Assembly: GCA_022641835.1 (NCBI GenBank)
Contig: CP048715.1
Coordinates: 2,976,001-3,040,000 of the forward strand
Source of the DNA: Petasospora fabianii
Lineage: Eukaryota > Ascomycota > Saccharomycetes > Phaffomycetales > Wickerhamomycetaceae
Direction: 5' to 3'
Length of the DNA: 64,000 nt
Below the pieces are notes generated by a model. It saw nothing but the letters and a program-made list of their open reading frames with translations. It did not search any database and was not told the origin of the DNA. Position numbers and translations under genes: made by a program. Shown here one piece after another: positions 24,101-33,323 of the stretch (positions are counted from its first letter, which is position 1; each line of letters starts with the position of its first letter).

Positions 24101-24717
24101 TAAGTCCCTCCGGTAAGATTGTGAAACACATGGTTAAAGAGGATCACCCAGTCTTGTTGATGCCATTTTTAAGAAAGAAGCTTGCTACTCTGGTGAGCAA
24201 GGCATTGGCAGATGATGATTCTGACTCAACATCTGGATCTCAACTTTCAACACCAGTCTCTCCAATCTCACCGCTCAAGAATCCCTTGAGTTCTAAGCTT
24301 CTTGGAGATGAGCTACCAATGCACATTTTGTTGGTGGAAGATAATGTGGTAAACACGAGGGTTGCCTTGCAACACTTGAAGAAGCTCGGCTATACTGCTG
24401 ATTCCGCGATTCATGGTCTTGATGCATTAGAGAAGTGTGCTAAACGCATTGAGCAGAGTGGTAAGAACTACGACTTGGTTCTTATGGACATTCAAATGCC
24501 ATGCAAGGATGGTATTGAAGCTTCGAAAGATTTGAGGGAAAAGTATGGTGGTACACCATTAATGCCGGTGATTGTGGCGCTAACTGCCAATGTTGAGACG
24601 GAAGACAGGGATCGCTGTATCGCCTGTGGTATGTCCGATTTCATCTCCAAGCCAATTCGACCAGATATACTGGCAAAGGTGATTTGTAATGTTGGTGGGA
24701 AGGCGAGAGCTCGTTAA
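18199..24717 (+). CDS. CHK1: Hybrid histidine kinase, CHK1/Mak group (fungal HHK with kinase-like, ATPase and GAF regions)
   Basis: A cytosolic sensor kinase of 2172 aa with the order known for Candida Chk1 and S. pombe Mak1-3. Residues about 84-380 form a protein-kinase-like domain. The catalytic loop reads HNGLTSSN, so the HRD Asp is Gly231, and DFG reads DFC, which indicates a pseudokinase; YMAPEV is kept. An AAA-type ATPase region follows, with Walker A GAAGCGKT at 426-433 and FFDD as Walker B. After a long helical region comes a GAF domain (about 1490-1630). The HisKA box NMSHEIRTP has phospho-His1665. The ATPase domain shows NLLGNSVKF, DTGIGIP and GGSGLGLS. The C-terminal receiver has phospho-Asp2097 in LMDIQMP, with LLVEDN and a KP Lys. 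It probably signals through an Ypd1-type phosphotransfer protein. The stimulus is unknown; relatives act in oxidative stress, wall and quorum responses. Confidence 0.93.
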   Translation: MGVTDTPSGSRPLKTDLPPHRAELFFNEGLLSPVTHFSDNSTTSESSFYDYLLVPPTTHSSHIRKELFETFNAEGPTPLKTDTIRNAIPGYVLLSNISSDLYRGFNRKTKRNVLVKYVSYISAGSMTRFFNEWYVLSGVNFSQDPSKSKPDRRRPYTLPPDIEGVLYATDFISLENSGGYAFIYDDILNLRSFNEVFVSGRIKDDKRILSAIIACVETLKTIHSHRITHNGLTSSNILINDNDEVYITGWDFCFSFFTEDCTRGYRTLNKRYLLDWLPYMAPEVSGEMNCLADYRADFYSIGVILYQMLTSTLPFIASDSRELINKHIRETPMPLTEHGFPNQVNDVVMKLLSKKAQDRYLSCEYLLDDLNYLMTGETTSFEDASKRMLNLSHMPRHIFGREQELKYLESLYDTTGTGVHLLLIKGAAGCGKTRLVGELQSRIVSQNHYFAQWKCNTKTTGFASFISILNNILHQITASSEADIIAARECIIKVAGSSDMTPLFVHLPELAYILGPNYSKISRYDKLSKHDHLLHPEFQFRRLIKCLFIALGQRYPLTIFFDDFQWFSLSDIELLNETRSEIIREQWNTCIIVLATFDSSNAAHLEDFKRRLNSDYIEMAISEYRTEKFLEFAKTVFAPTQEMLSVQKNYPVIKRKVPDVIFDVSNYIHKHTKGNVLMATRFIETILIHDLMVYDPSPPHPKWVYQKETISSFPVDSSEIYDKRLFNYFNEEEREMLVYAACVYENTMFSLHDLAVAVEKSYQEVSNLLIKGTELSLVRPMNIFYKYPFHLARKDLPIHVDENDEKDMASLCLFSLAHDTLYTYFVKFRLDDEKLAQVHRTIGLRFYHDRTNWKADAASCMEIADHFAKSWTAVTDPKDCKIYIEVFKHTHKLCNKTFDSIPALKFLNITKSLLAKFSEITTPEEIFRVDFEIARYMLKTRDIQGVIDFIKASGDVFLEDPRIVLVYVQALSIQNKSKECVQYAVKCLNKNGIAFDSDPSTFPSQLEVLKKKLPTTISEVRKISRHSDSPSNLDITLHEIMAEIVFLAIYQGDLHLSSLVAHYLCDHALQHGHSGFAAVGYVVLATVYIRDSLTRSKEFSQFALALLKTGRSVTMDFCNKVFYVYVFSIGVYLEPIDELLKFYELYSASSAQLSSTWSINFIMKSAVTPMMETLNGVNLQLVYRSLVNTTRKIDLEDPVNLAWYNTSLMILRHFLQMPYDPQLDVMRGPDFDLERMGFFFKCYYFCAIELTNAHARGLSSLSQRRLDEEIGTVFETVPYNLMTVTFQLRHILSCVGDPSLALDRKKEVVQQGLDFYGACKANCVKLFEPKYLFLLAEMLNLDENSSSLEVLDAYERAIESAQINHVPLDIGWFNERCGRWLLHLKTSKGRAFKHLQEAAREYQAGGHNYRVSRLKQAYPDAFDNFQLEASAPSRRSSSDHMAALSPINYLISSVLNSKDGSTALLDPEHDNNDFFTAIKATLSVSESINTDAIIENLVKETIAIVNATYAVVALRDDDGIIRYKAVGGPSFFNHLDQEDAEKLLFPEKLIQECFETGAALQNSSEFDHRLSSIVNSDSFFIKSVPSSFLCLPIKSEVEILGILYLENTDIPNLFTSKKLKLTELLCTQAAFALDKARLYYRTMVAKKAAEEATAEKATFLANMSHEIRTPFNSLFACAGFLMETELDPLQREYVETVQSSAEVTLNIIDAILTFSKIEHGSIHLENEWFSLNECIESAMQLISEQAAEKKLELAYFNKCGLIDKIKGDVTRFKQVIINLLGNSVKFTQSGSIVIESFARRLSSGSVYEFTISIRDTGIGIPKNSHSKVFGAFSQVDGSSRRVYGGSGLGLSISKKLIDLMGGTLNFESDEGEGTTFFLTLASSIASRPSLMDVPRGSKMLIVADPSFSSLSLKDFAQSESGCSVEITTEYENIKTLKDYLLVFITPKYYGLLPTEVIDTLPKRNLIIISPSGKIVKHMVKEDHPVLLMPFLRKKLATLVSKALADDDSDSTSGSQLSTPVSPISPLKNPLSSKLLGDELPMHILLVEDNVVNTRVALQHLKKLGYTADSAIHGLDALEKCAKRIEQSGKNYDLVLMDIQMPCKDGIEASKDLREKYGGTPLMPVIVALTANVETEDRDRCIACGMSDFISKPIRPDILAKVICNVGGKARAR

Positions 24718-25188
24718 AAGAGCGGCGTTCAACCTGAGTGTTCCAGAAGCTGTTGGGATGTGGGCCGTTACGATTGTTATGATATAAACTTTACTTAGTC
24801 CTGTATTTTATGGGCATTGAATAATATGATAGACTGCATTACTCTTATTAATAGACGTTTTGTGATGAGTTAGTTTCACGTACCTACTACTAAGCAGTAG
24901 AACTAGCGAAAATGAACAGATGACCAAACGTCGTAGCGCTGTTCTACTCATTATTATGATCAATAAATTATTTTATCAACAAGACAAATAATATACAAAG
25001 GAGAATGGACTGTGTTGTCTTGAGAAACACAGTCACGTCTCATAGACGTCCGAGGGGAACATGAAGAAAACAAGTTGGAGCCAAAAATTTGAGCTGGTAT
25101 ATAAAAAAAAGAGGGGACAAAGAGAAACTGGAGAATTGGAAAGAAAATATAGATAAAAAAAAAGTCATAATGAAAGAGTCTTTGAAAG
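24718..25188. other. Convergent 3' region between CHK1 and the SUN-family gene
   Basis: About 470 bp of AT-rich terminator sequence, with A-rich runs near 25105-25165 on the + strand, which are T-rich 3' UTR in the minus-strand gene. No gene supported. Confidence 0.4.
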
Positions 25189-26406
25189 TTAGTTGTACAA
25201 GACGAACTTGGCTCTACCCTTGGTAACAGAGGCGGTACAACCACTGGAACCGGAAGAGTAAGAACCATCCTTGTACCAACAGTCACCAATAACGGTAGCG
25301 TCATCATCCTCGGCGACAATCTTGACGTTGAAGTTAGCAGCGTCACGGTTGTTTGGGTTTGGAATCAAGGAAAGGTAGGAGATACCACCGACGTAACCTG
25401 CACCAAAGTTCAATGGGGCCCAGTTACCAATGGTGGTAGTGTCATCACCCCAGACACAACCATCTTCCCAGGAGACACCAGCGTTGTTGACGTAGTACTG
25501 AACAGAGGTACCAGTACCTCCCCACTGGTAGTAAGTGCTTTGGTCAACGACGGTCAATGGCAAGGTAGAACCAGCAGTGACATAAGTTGGGATGACCATG
25601 TTTTCTGTACCTGGGTAGTCAGTTCTGCAAATGGCAACGGCACTGTCGAGCTCAGAAACGACAATAGCACTGTCGACACCCCATTCACACAAGTACTCAG
25701 TGTCCTTGTTAGATCTGTACAACTTACCACCGTCACAGTACAAACCACCAACGGAAACACCATTAGCTGGCTGAGAAGATGGCCACTGAGTCTTGGACAT
25801 ACCTGGCTGACAAGCATAAGAACAGTAAGAGCCATCGGTACAAGAACCACCTGTGGAAGTGTCAGATGGGTGGTAAATACCGGAGTAACCACCAAAGCCC
25901 AAGTGGTCAAGGGCAATGACACCCTGACCGACAATAGAAGAGAAGTCATCACAGTCGATTGTTCCATCTGTGAAACCGGAGTATGGACCAGAGTAGTCTG
26001 ACAAGTCACCGTAGATGGAACCACTGTTAGAGGAGGTCTGAGTAGGCTTGGCGGAGGAAGAGGTGGCAGTAGAGGAGGAAGAGACAGCAGTAGAAGAAGA
26101 AGTGGTAGCAGCAGCGGTGGAGCTGGAGCTAGAAGAGGTGGTGACGACGGAGGAGACCGAAGTGGAGGTGGTGGAGTCAGAAGAGGATGGCTGCTGAACT
26201 GAAGAGCTCAAAGTGGTGGTGGAAGCAGTTGGCTCAACGGTAACACCCTTGGCATTAACAGTGATGGTGGAGTAGACATACTCGACAGCAACAGCACGCT
26301 TGTGCTGGTGGTGAGCGTGGTACTTGGTAGTGGAGCAGTCCTCATCAGCCTTGACAGTAGTAATCAAGGCAGCGATGGCAGCGAGAGAAGAGTAAGAAAG
26401 TTTCAT
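25189..26406 (-). CDS. SUN4: SUN-family secreted cell-wall protein (SIM1/SUN4/UTH1/NCA3)
   Basis: A 405-aa secreted wall protein of the SUN family, whose members act on beta-glucan and septum separation. It starts with a signal peptide (about residues 1-20, ending VKA). A Kex2-type KR site lies near residues 36-37. A long Ser/Thr-rich spacer (about 60-125) is likely heavily O-mannosylated. The conserved C-terminal SUN domain carries the family cysteine pattern C-X5-C-X3-C-X24-C exactly, within [17 protein letters not shown] and GGLYC. There is no GPI signal; the protein ends in KFVLYN. Codon use is strongly biased, implying high expression. A long 5'UTR intron appears to precede the start codon (separate entry). 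Which SUN paralogue it is cannot be decided by sequence alone. Confidence 0.9.
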   Translation of the reverse strand: MKLSYSSLAAIAALITTVKADEDCSTTKYHAHHQHKRAVAVEYVYSTITVNAKGVTVEPTASTTTLSSSVQQPSSSDSTTSTSVSSVVTTSSSSSSTAAATTSSSTAVSSSSTATSSSAKPTQTSSNSGSIYGDLSDYSGPYSGFTDGTIDCDDFSSIVGQGVIALDHLGFGGYSGIYHPSDTSTGGSCTDGSYCSYACQPGMSKTQWPSSQPANGVSVGGLYCDGGKLYRSNKDTEYLCEWGVDSAIVVSELDSAVAICRTDYPGTENMVIPTYVTAGSTLPLTVVDQSTYYQWGGTGTSVQYYVNNAGVSWEDGCVWGDDTTTIGNWAPLNFGAGYVGGISYLSLIPNPNNRDAANFNVKIVAEDDDATVIGDCWYKDGSYSSGSSGCTASVTKGRAKFVLYN

Positions 26407-26417
26407 TGTGATTCAAC

Positions 26418-27248
26418 CTGGAATGATTGTTAGTACACGTTTGGACTTCAATAGTGACACTCAATAACTCTTTTCCTTTCTGTCAATGTCAATGTGAATG
26501 TCAATGTTAATATCAAATGGAATAAAGAAATGAATTTGATGTGTATGCAAGCCTCAACCGTGAAGCAACTCAAACGAAGGCACGCATTTCATCTTCTCAA
26601 TCCTGTCCATGTGGGAAAAAAACAAGCCACGAAGCATGGGACACCCCTCCAATCATCACTTGCAGGACATCATTAACAACAAACAACATTGAGACGCGCC
26701 GAACACGCGACTTGGAAGGTACGCTCGAGGCCCAAAAGAGGCAATATCCGAGGCCTGACAGATCCGAGGGTACATAGCCCCATTTTGTTTTTTGTTATTG
26801 TTTTGCCTGTTTGGGAACGATTCGCGATGCGCCCAGTGACACGGAATCTTTTTTTGAGGTGCTGGGGCAACGGTGAAGGGGCGGGGGTCAATTACCGGAT
26901 TGGGATCAGGTCACTGGAGGAGGAGGCTATTGAACGAAATGGATTGAGGGCTCTAGCTGGATCTCAGAGAGGGTCAATGAACGGGCGGTGATGGCTGTGG
27001 TTTGTGTCGGCACTTAATGAGATTTGTAGAGGCTATGTAGTGACACAGAGATCTGTTCGGGGGTTGTGGTGGTTCTGGTGGTAAGGACGGTAGTTTCATC
27101 AGCGTTTCGCATGTTTATGATAGCCATGACGGGGGAATTAAGTGTGCAAAATGTGGATAAATTGGGGCAAATAAGACAATAAGATGCAAAGAGAACATTG
27201 GATGATTGACAGAGAGTTATTGGAAGAGTAAAATTGGAGAGAACTTAC
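26418..27248 (-). other. Probable 5'UTR intron of the SUN-family gene (831 nt)
   Basis: On the minus strand a GTAAGT donor (27248-27243) is followed far downstream by a perfect TACTAAC branch sequence (26435-26429) and, after 8 nt, a CAG acceptor (26420-26418). The acceptor lies 11 nt before the ATG. No ATG-initiated frame links the donor to the gene, so the upstream exon would be untranslated. Interior ORFs (up to 100 codons) show no similarity I know. Long leader introns are usual in highly expressed yeast genes. I did not find a box C/D RNA inside. The donor choice is the weaker part of the call. Confidence 0.65.
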
Positions 27249-28138
27249 GGTTAAAACTTGGATCTTAATGACACGATTGAAATCTTGAGCTGGAGAGGCG
27301 GTAGAGACACGGTATCACAACAGGTTAAAGGAGTGTAGACAGTTGGGATCTGATAGCGTGTAACGATTGGCGTTTCCAGGGAGTTCACTGGTGACAGAAA
27401 ATCTCTTGTAGTAAGCTGAAGAGGAAAGGAAAAGAAGTGTGTTTTGCTGAAGGGAAGAAGGAAGGAATTCTGGGCGGGCTTTTTTTTTGTTTTGGTTGGG
27501 ACTTGGACAGTGGACAGATTCGAAAGGAGCGCGCGCCGGGAACTTGACGTTGTCAAGGAAACCAGCCCTCTTTACAAAATTGTTTTTTGACGCGCACTAT
27601 GGTAGGGCCACACTCTACTTCATCGCGTGGCTGGTTCCACTTCCAAGATGAGTTTTCTCCGTGTGGGGGGATACAGGCCGTTGACCATGACAGCTGCGGT
27701 GATGCTGGTCCCATTATTGTTTGAAGGCTGGCCAAGGTAGGCAGACATGTCATCTTCGGGATCCCTCATTGACGGCAATCGAACTGTGCGTTGCTTGGTC
27801 CCCGGTGCATGAGCTGGCTTCCCTTGGGGTGCTTTGGTATACCGATCCCTATGTTATACCGATCTCAAACATACCGAACATACCGAACATACCGAACTCA
27901 TAAATAACAACCAAGCCCCCACATCTACCATGTTGTGCGGTTGTTTCTAAGTTGACCTCGCTATTGGTCCGCCCCCTTCTCCATAAGCTGGGCTGGCCAT
28001 AACTTGTTTTAGCCTGCAATGAGCAGCCCCCAACCTCCTCCTTGACCAAACTAAGCCTTGCTTGGTCTGTTTACCCTATACCTAAACCTATCTTCAATGG
28101 AAAGTTTGCACATTCGCATAACATAAATCATTATATAA
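27249..28138. promoter_or_regulatory. SUN-family gene promoter and TF-gene 3' flank
   Basis: About 890 bp that should hold the untranslated first exon and promoter of the SUN-family gene, then the 3' flank of the Zn2Cys6 gene. It includes a short 9-bp tandem repeat at 27868-27894 and a GC-rich patch (GCGCGCGCCGG) near 27530. No coding gene supported. Confidence 0.4.
27868..27894. repeat. Three exact copies of a 9-bp tandem repeat
   Basis: The unit AACATACCG is repeated three times without change. A diverged relative (TATACCGATC) occurs twice just upstream. No function is apparent. Confidence 0.8.
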
Positions 28139-30574
28139 TCACCAAGTGTATTTGGTCTTGGAGGTCATGTTGAACAACTCAAAGATCTCATCCTCATCAA
28201 CCGTTACATCATGACCATTCGTAAAGAAACTTTTAAAGTCAAACTTCTTCTCCTCGGTGTTCATAGCATGTGGTGACCCTGTATCAATCGTAGGAGTTCC
28301 TTCGCCCTTATTCACACGAACAACACCATTTTGCTCATAGTCTTCTGGACCAGAGTTATCACTATCCTGCACAGTGTAGTTCAATAGGAAAGAACAGAGT
28401 CTTAACAACAACACATGGAAGATCTTGGAAAGCTTCATAAAGTTAAAAGTGGTCTTGGCTGAGTGCATGCATGCCAGTGTATCAGACATAACTTTACACA
28501 AGCTCACAACCAAGAACCTTACACTGTTCAACTCACCAAATTTCTTGAGAAGCAATTCGTGATCATCATCAACATCCAAGTCATCAAAATCACCAATCTT
28601 GAACATCTTGTTAACTTCACCAGAAGCCTCTAACAATTTTGAAGTAGCATCATCCTGCTGATCATTACCATACAACACATAGTTTACAATAAGTTGATCA
28701 TCAACGTTCAACATTCCCAAGAATCTCGATGTGGCAAACAGTGTGACTCTTCTCTGTGCAAATCTCAAAATTGGTGCCATCACAAGGATACAGGCAACAG
28801 GGAAAAATGAGAAATAATTCTTGTGATTACCAGCTCTTTTCAAACCGACCCACATCTCTCCAAACAAAGTCTCAATCGTAAGTGCATACTTCCATCCAAG
28901 CATACGGAATCTGCGACACTTCTGGGATTGACCCTCACCGGTTTGCTCGAGTCTCTTATAACAAATATGGTAGAATGCCAAGATTGTAGTGAGAATCAGG
29001 TATCTCATACCTAATCTTTGCATTATCATGTGATACTCTTCAAGATGCTCTATTGAAATATCATCCAGATCATAGTTTTGCAAAACTTCAATATCGACCG
29101 CCATAGGCTTGAACTCATCTTTCAAGACACTCTTCAGTCTCTTTATCAAGTTACCCTCCAAGAACTCAATCAGATCATCAACTTTACCCATATCATCAAT
29201 CATGTTGTAATTGAACAACACGCTATGAAGCGTATGTAAGCATTCAATGAGCCCATTGTAACAAGAATCATCTCTTCTAAAACATGCTGGTTCAAACTTT
29301 GGAATAAACCCGATATCCATGGACTCAAAAGTTTCATACATCACAAGTGTGTACCACAGAGTTTTCAAACTTCTCTTTTCACCAGCCGTAGCGTTTGGAT
29401 AGAACCTATCAGGATCCTTGTGTAAGTTAATAGACATCGCCATGGTGATCAGTAGCCTTATGCTAAGTGTTGCTTCACAAATCTTATCAAGACTATCCAT
29501 GAATCCGGCACTAGCTGTGTACTTCTCCAACAACAATAGGGCAAAGTTCACAGCAATGAACTCAAACCCAATTGCTTGTTCACCGAGTCTGATTCTCTTA
29601 CCAACGATATCGACTCGTGTTAGGGCAGATGAATATTTGGCAAACAGGACAAAATCCATCTTTTCAACATCGTTTCTTGATTGACCAAAGCAAAAAGAAG
29701 CAAGGGCCAAGATTGCCAATACCCAAGCGATAAATACAATTCTCTCTGATTGTTGTGGTAATGCTATATGGAATGATACTCTCCCCTGTTGATCAAATTT
29801 GACAATTTGATCGAATTTTTCACGGAAAGATGCTTCATCAACGTATGGGAACATTGTCCATCTATGAGAATTTTGACGAAAGAAGAGCTGAAGTGCATAT
29901 TCACAAGTTTGCTGTGATGGGAAGTTCTGTTCAATATCTCCAATGAGTTCCAAGATTGATTGATCACCATCAATGTCCTTAATACCAACAAGGAATGCCC
30001 TACAGTGTTCATTAAAAGTTGCAACAACGATCTCCTTCTCGGGGTACTTTGCCTCTTCGGCAACACGTTTTTCATAAATGATCTTCTCCTTCATGATAAC
30101 TCGATGGATCTGTTGTAATAGTAATTTCATCTGTGGTTCTGCCTCAGTGATTGCAGCGACTGAGATTGAACCTAAATATGCCGATGTCTGTGGAGCCGTC
30201 ATTACCGTACATAATAATGGATTTTTCTCTGGATTCAATTGAAACATCTTGTATGCCCCTTCACGTCGTGTATCCTTTAGATAAAAATAATCCTGTGGTG
30301 ATCCCGATGTACGCTTGTTATAATTGTAAAGCGCCATTGTTCTCTCTTTATCATCTTTAAGTTCTCTATTCTTCTTCACTTCTTTAGCGAGGGTGGCCTT
30401 AGAGTCCTTAGATGCGAGACCCATCTTTCTGTAGATACATAATTCTCTTGGAATTTGAAGATCACTGCATCCTGTACAGATAGGATGCTTTTTATCACAT
30501 CTTTTTCTTCGTAAACGACACCCAATACATGCGGTTCCCTTACTATCAACTATTTCCTTGTTTTCAACCGCCAT
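28139..30574 (-). CDS. Zn2Cys6 fungal transcription factor
   Basis: An 811-aa Gal4-class regulator. The N-terminal zinc cluster is C-X2-C-X6-C-X6-C-X2-C-X9-C with cysteines at 16, 19, 26, 33, 36 and 46, flanked by the basic RLRRKRC segment. It is followed by a charged linker of about 40 residues (MGLASKDSKATLAKEVKKN...). The middle contains a helical region of the fungal-specific regulatory type (roughly 230-560), with FPYVDEASFREKFD near residue 240 matching a motif common in this class. No activation domain is obvious; the C terminus is acidic and ends KTKYTW. I do not recognise an orthologue, so no target pathway is proposed. The ATG chosen is the first in frame. Confidence 0.88.
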   Translation of the reverse strand: MAVENKEIVDSKGTACIGCRLRRKRCDKKHPICTGCSDLQIPRELCIYRKMGLASKDSKATLAKEVKKNRELKDDKERTMALYNYNKRTSGSPQDYFYLKDTRREGAYKMFQLNPEKNPLLCTVMTAPQTSAYLGSISVAAITEAEPQMKLLLQQIHRVIMKEKIIYEKRVAEEAKYPEKEIVVATFNEHCRAFLVGIKDIDGDQSILELIGDIEQNFPSQQTCEYALQLFFRQNSHRWTMFPYVDEASFREKFDQIVKFDQQGRVSFHIALPQQSERIVFIAWVLAILALASFCFGQSRNDVEKMDFVLFAKYSSALTRVDIVGKRIRLGEQAIGFEFIAVNFALLLLEKYTASAGFMDSLDKICEATLSIRLLITMAMSINLHKDPDRFYPNATAGEKRSLKTLWYTLVMYETFESMDIGFIPKFEPACFRRDDSCYNGLIECLHTLHSVLFNYNMIDDMGKVDDLIEFLEGNLIKRLKSVLKDEFKPMAVDIEVLQNYDLDDISIEHLEEYHMIMQRLGMRYLILTTILAFYHICYKRLEQTGEGQSQKCRRFRMLGWKYALTIETLFGEMWVGLKRAGNHKNYFSFFPVACILVMAPILRFAQRRVTLFATSRFLGMLNVDDQLIVNYVLYGNDQQDDATSKLLEASGEVNKMFKIGDFDDLDVDDDHELLLKKFGELNSVRFLVVSLCKVMSDTLACMHSAKTTFNFMKLSKIFHVLLLRLCSFLLNYTVQDSDNSGPEDYEQNGVVRVNKGEGTPTIDTGSPHAMNTEEKKFDFKSFFTNGHDVTVDEDEIFELFNMTSKTKYTW

Positions 30575-31658
30575 TGTTGGTAGGCGTAGTTTAGGTACGT
30601 TGTTCTCGGGGGGTGGGAGGTGGAGCGGTGGATGGAAGACAGTGAGCGAGTTGGAAGATATATGAGATATTAGTGACTTCTTACTAATGTCTATGATGTG
30701 TTTTAGTGTCTAACCCGTACTTGTCGTGTTGGAAACAAGTCGAATAAGTGGCGAGGTGTTGTTTGGGTTCAAGAATACTTTGCTTTTTTTACGAGAACCC
30801 CCGAGAGAGGGTTGAGGAAGGGAAGACGATTCAATCCGCGAGCCCTTTGGTTGGGATGGAAAAAGAAAAGAAAAGGTTCTATTGTGTTATATATTGAAAT
30901 ATCTATATATAGGATTGGCATCGATATATAGCAATATATATCTATATATATTATATATATATTGAAACTATATATATATATATATATATAACCTCAGTGT
31001 CATATAGCGCCGACCGTTGTCAAGACGTTGAAGCCCAGACATGTGAGGAGCAGGGCGGGAAATTATGAGACCCATAATATCATTAGCAGCCAGTCAAACA
31101 GGGCGGTAACATCACCTTAACCATTCGACACAATATCAAGGACTAATCGATATAACCGCCGCCTTCCTTTTGCCAAAATCCCGAACCGCCCCCACTTAAC
31201 CTCTTCTTTATACTTGCGCGGGGGCGCGCGCGCTCTTTCCCTCGGGAACTCCGCTGGCGAAAAAATAATTTCTCCGTTGAAATCACATCACTTAATAAAA
31301 ATAAATACCCTGCCTCGGCTCTCGCGCGCTTCCGCCTTGTTCCGTAGACCTCATTGCCTTGATTTTTACTAAACCTTGGTTTTGCCTGCGCAAAAAGACA
31401 TGATGGATTATTCGTGTCCTCTTCAAAGCTCATAATACCACCTTATCTTTATCTCTCTCTTTAAAAAATCACACCTAATGAGTGTGATTCCTTTAGCAAT
31501 TTGGTGTAAACGGCCAATGTACACTCTGCAGATTCCACCTTCGCCGCTTAAATCCGGATTCCGCATCTGCCCGTGCCGCGTTCCCTACAAAAATACACAT
31601 TTCCCAACTCTAGCCCTAAACCACTTATTAAACTGAAATATATTGATATGGTTTACTT
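30575..31658. promoter_or_regulatory. Zn2Cys6 gene promoter region with AT repeats
   Basis: Just under 1.1 kb upstream of the regulator. It contains an AT-rich stretch (about 30885-30991) ending in (TA)11 at 30969-30990, then a GC-rich patch (GCGCGGGGGCGCGCGCGC near 31215). A 96-codon minus-strand ATG ORF at 31143-31433 is basic and has no recognisable relatives; I do not call it a gene. Confidence 0.45.
30969..30990. repeat. (TA)11 dinucleotide repeat
   Basis: Perfect TA repeat at the end of a longer AT-only stretch that also holds TATATCTATATATA-like variants. Confidence 0.9.
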
Positions 31659-33323
31659 TTAAAAATCATCAACCTGATCATAGTACAGCAGTACTTGGGA
31701 ATATCGGGTATCCCCCAATGAGGGTAATAGTTCCATCTTTCTTCGCTCATTTTGGTCAACCAAATCTAAAAATGACTCAATTGGAACACTATCACACAGT
31801 TGAGCCAACAGAATCTCAGCCTCCGAGTTAATATTCTTCTTTGTCTTAAGGATAGACTTCTTATTGGGAACAGCGCTCACTTTAAAACGCTCAACATCAC
31901 AAAACTTTGGAAGCTTCAAACGGCATGAGCGAGACAAGTGTACCAACTCTGGATCATTCTTGTGAAACGAAACATTAGCATCAAACAACTTTAACGTCCC
32001 TTTCTCTTTGAAGAATTCCTGTCTTTCCTCTGTCGTTGTCAAGTGAGTTGGAACTTCCTTTCTATGTGATGTCTTTTTCTTTCTCTCCAACCGTTGGAAA
32101 TGATCATAGAGCATTAGTTGTGCAAACATATCAAACTTTATTGATGGCTCACCATTTTTCATGTTCTCGTCTTGCTCAATATCGATACAGTCAGTAAAAG
32201 ATGCTGCCGCATTAGTAATGTCCATGACCTGATGACAGTTGAGTTCTTGTGGACGATAAATAGACTGGATAGTCTGACCTTCAGACACAGTATCAGACAA
32301 GCAAGCAATGAAATGTGTATCTCTCATGGTCGGAATGTTGATTGTCACCATTGAAAATGAAGATGATGAACTAGACTCTGTACGATTAGATCTTTGAGAT
32401 GATATTGAAAGACTTCTCTCCAAGATCTTGACTCTTTGTGTGGGCTCATTGTTTTCACTTATCTTGTTCTTCATTGTTGAAATAACGCCTATGTGTGGGT
32501 GTGAAAGTGTCAACGGTGTTGGGATTGCATCGTCAGGAGCGGCTAATTCTTCGATCACTGTGCCTTTAACCGCTAACTCGTTCTCATGCAGATCCTTCAG
32601 ATCTTTTGAGTGTGATAAAGAAACTTTTCTAGTGAAATTTTGTAGATCAGCGCCAAAGTCATCCAAGTACGAGGTCCCAAAGATTTCCTTTCTCAATTCT
32701 TCAAGGTTTTCATAACTTAATGTGGTAAGTGGAGAGTAGGGAGGCACGGAGGCACTGTTAACCATATCATCACTTAATGGACACTCATCCTGGAACGATT
32801 TACCATAGTAAGTCCTGTAACATTCAAACATCTCGTTCATCTCACGATTGTCAGATCCATGCGAACTGATATAGGGACTATCGCCCATCTGATACAACTT
32901 TTTGAGCTTTCTATAGTGATACAACTTTTGAAACCAGAGGGGTGTATCACTTATAGGTCTCAGCTTCCATCCAGTTCTCCACAATTGGAGCTTCATGGAT
33001 AAACCCTTAAGATGTATTGGTGATGGTGAGGAAGTTGGCACTGGGGAAGACAAAGGGGAAGAGCTAAGACTTGGACTTGAATCTTCATCAAAGATGTCAT
33101 CAGGGGAGTTGTTACTAATCTTAAGGATCGGAGACCCTTCTGATGGACTAATCAATCGCCGGTGGTGAATCTGACCAAAATATCTTTTCAAACGTGCTCT
33201 CTTACTACCAACTACTCGACCGTCACTAGGGGACGAGTTTAAGGAATCAGATGTGGTGGCATGTTCAGTAATACCGGCCAACATACATCGTGAGCGGTGA
33301 TCAAGCAGATTATAGGACAACAT
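31659..33323 (-). CDS. Unrecognised protein, Ser-rich N-terminal half
   Basis: A 554-aa product from the first in-frame ATG (33323). I do not recognise it. The N-terminal third is rich in Ser and Pro with basic patches (GSKRARLKRYF). A more ordered block around residues 105-160 has KLQLWRTGWKLRPISDTPLWFQKLYHYRKL-type aromatic/basic composition. The C terminus has EEILLAQLCDSVPIESFLDLV-like helices and KKSILKTKK, a possible nuclear signal. The frame is open for 39 more codons upstream with protein-like composition, but without ATG. A phase-compatible upstream exon exists: ATG at 33540, GTATGT donor at 33485, acceptor AG at 33429-33428, with TACTAAA as a near-branch. That would lengthen the N terminus by about 53 residues. 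The shorter model is the safe one. Confidence 0.7.
   Translation of the reverse strand: MLSYNLLDHRSRCMLAGITEHATTSDSLNSSPSDGRVVGSKRARLKRYFGQIHHRRLISPSEGSPILKISNNSPDDIFDEDSSPSLSSSPLSSPVPTSSPSPIHLKGLSMKLQLWRTGWKLRPISDTPLWFQKLYHYRKLKKLYQMGDSPYISSHGSDNREMNEMFECYRTYYGKSFQDECPLSDDMVNSASVPPYSPLTTLSYENLEELRKEIFGTSYLDDFGADLQNFTRKVSLSHSKDLKDLHENELAVKGTVIEELAAPDDAIPTPLTLSHPHIGVISTMKNKISENNEPTQRVKILERSLSISSQRSNRTESSSSSSFSMVTINIPTMRDTHFIACLSDTVSEGQTIQSIYRPQELNCHQVMDITNAAASFTDCIDIEQDENMKNGEPSIKFDMFAQLMLYDHFQRLERKKKTSHRKEVPTHLTTTEERQEFFKEKGTLKLFDANVSFHKNDPELVHLSRSCRLKLPKFCDVERFKVSAVPNKKSILKTKKNINSEAEILLAQLCDSVPIESFLDLVDQNERRKMELLPSLGDTRYSQVLLYYDQVDDF

Noticed and set aside
26440-27240. Possible box C/D snoRNA in the SUN leader intron (GTGATGA on the minus strand near 26655)
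   Set aside because: No paired D box or terminal stem at suitable distance was found by eye.
30885-30991. AT-rich stretch considered as a replication origin or centromere element
   Set aside because: It is simple TA repeat; no ARS consensus with flanking elements or CDE-like structure could be shown.
31143-31433. 96-codon minus-strand ORF upstream of the Zn2Cys6 gene
   Set aside because: Very basic low-complexity product in a GC-rich promoter patch; no relatives known and no splice support.
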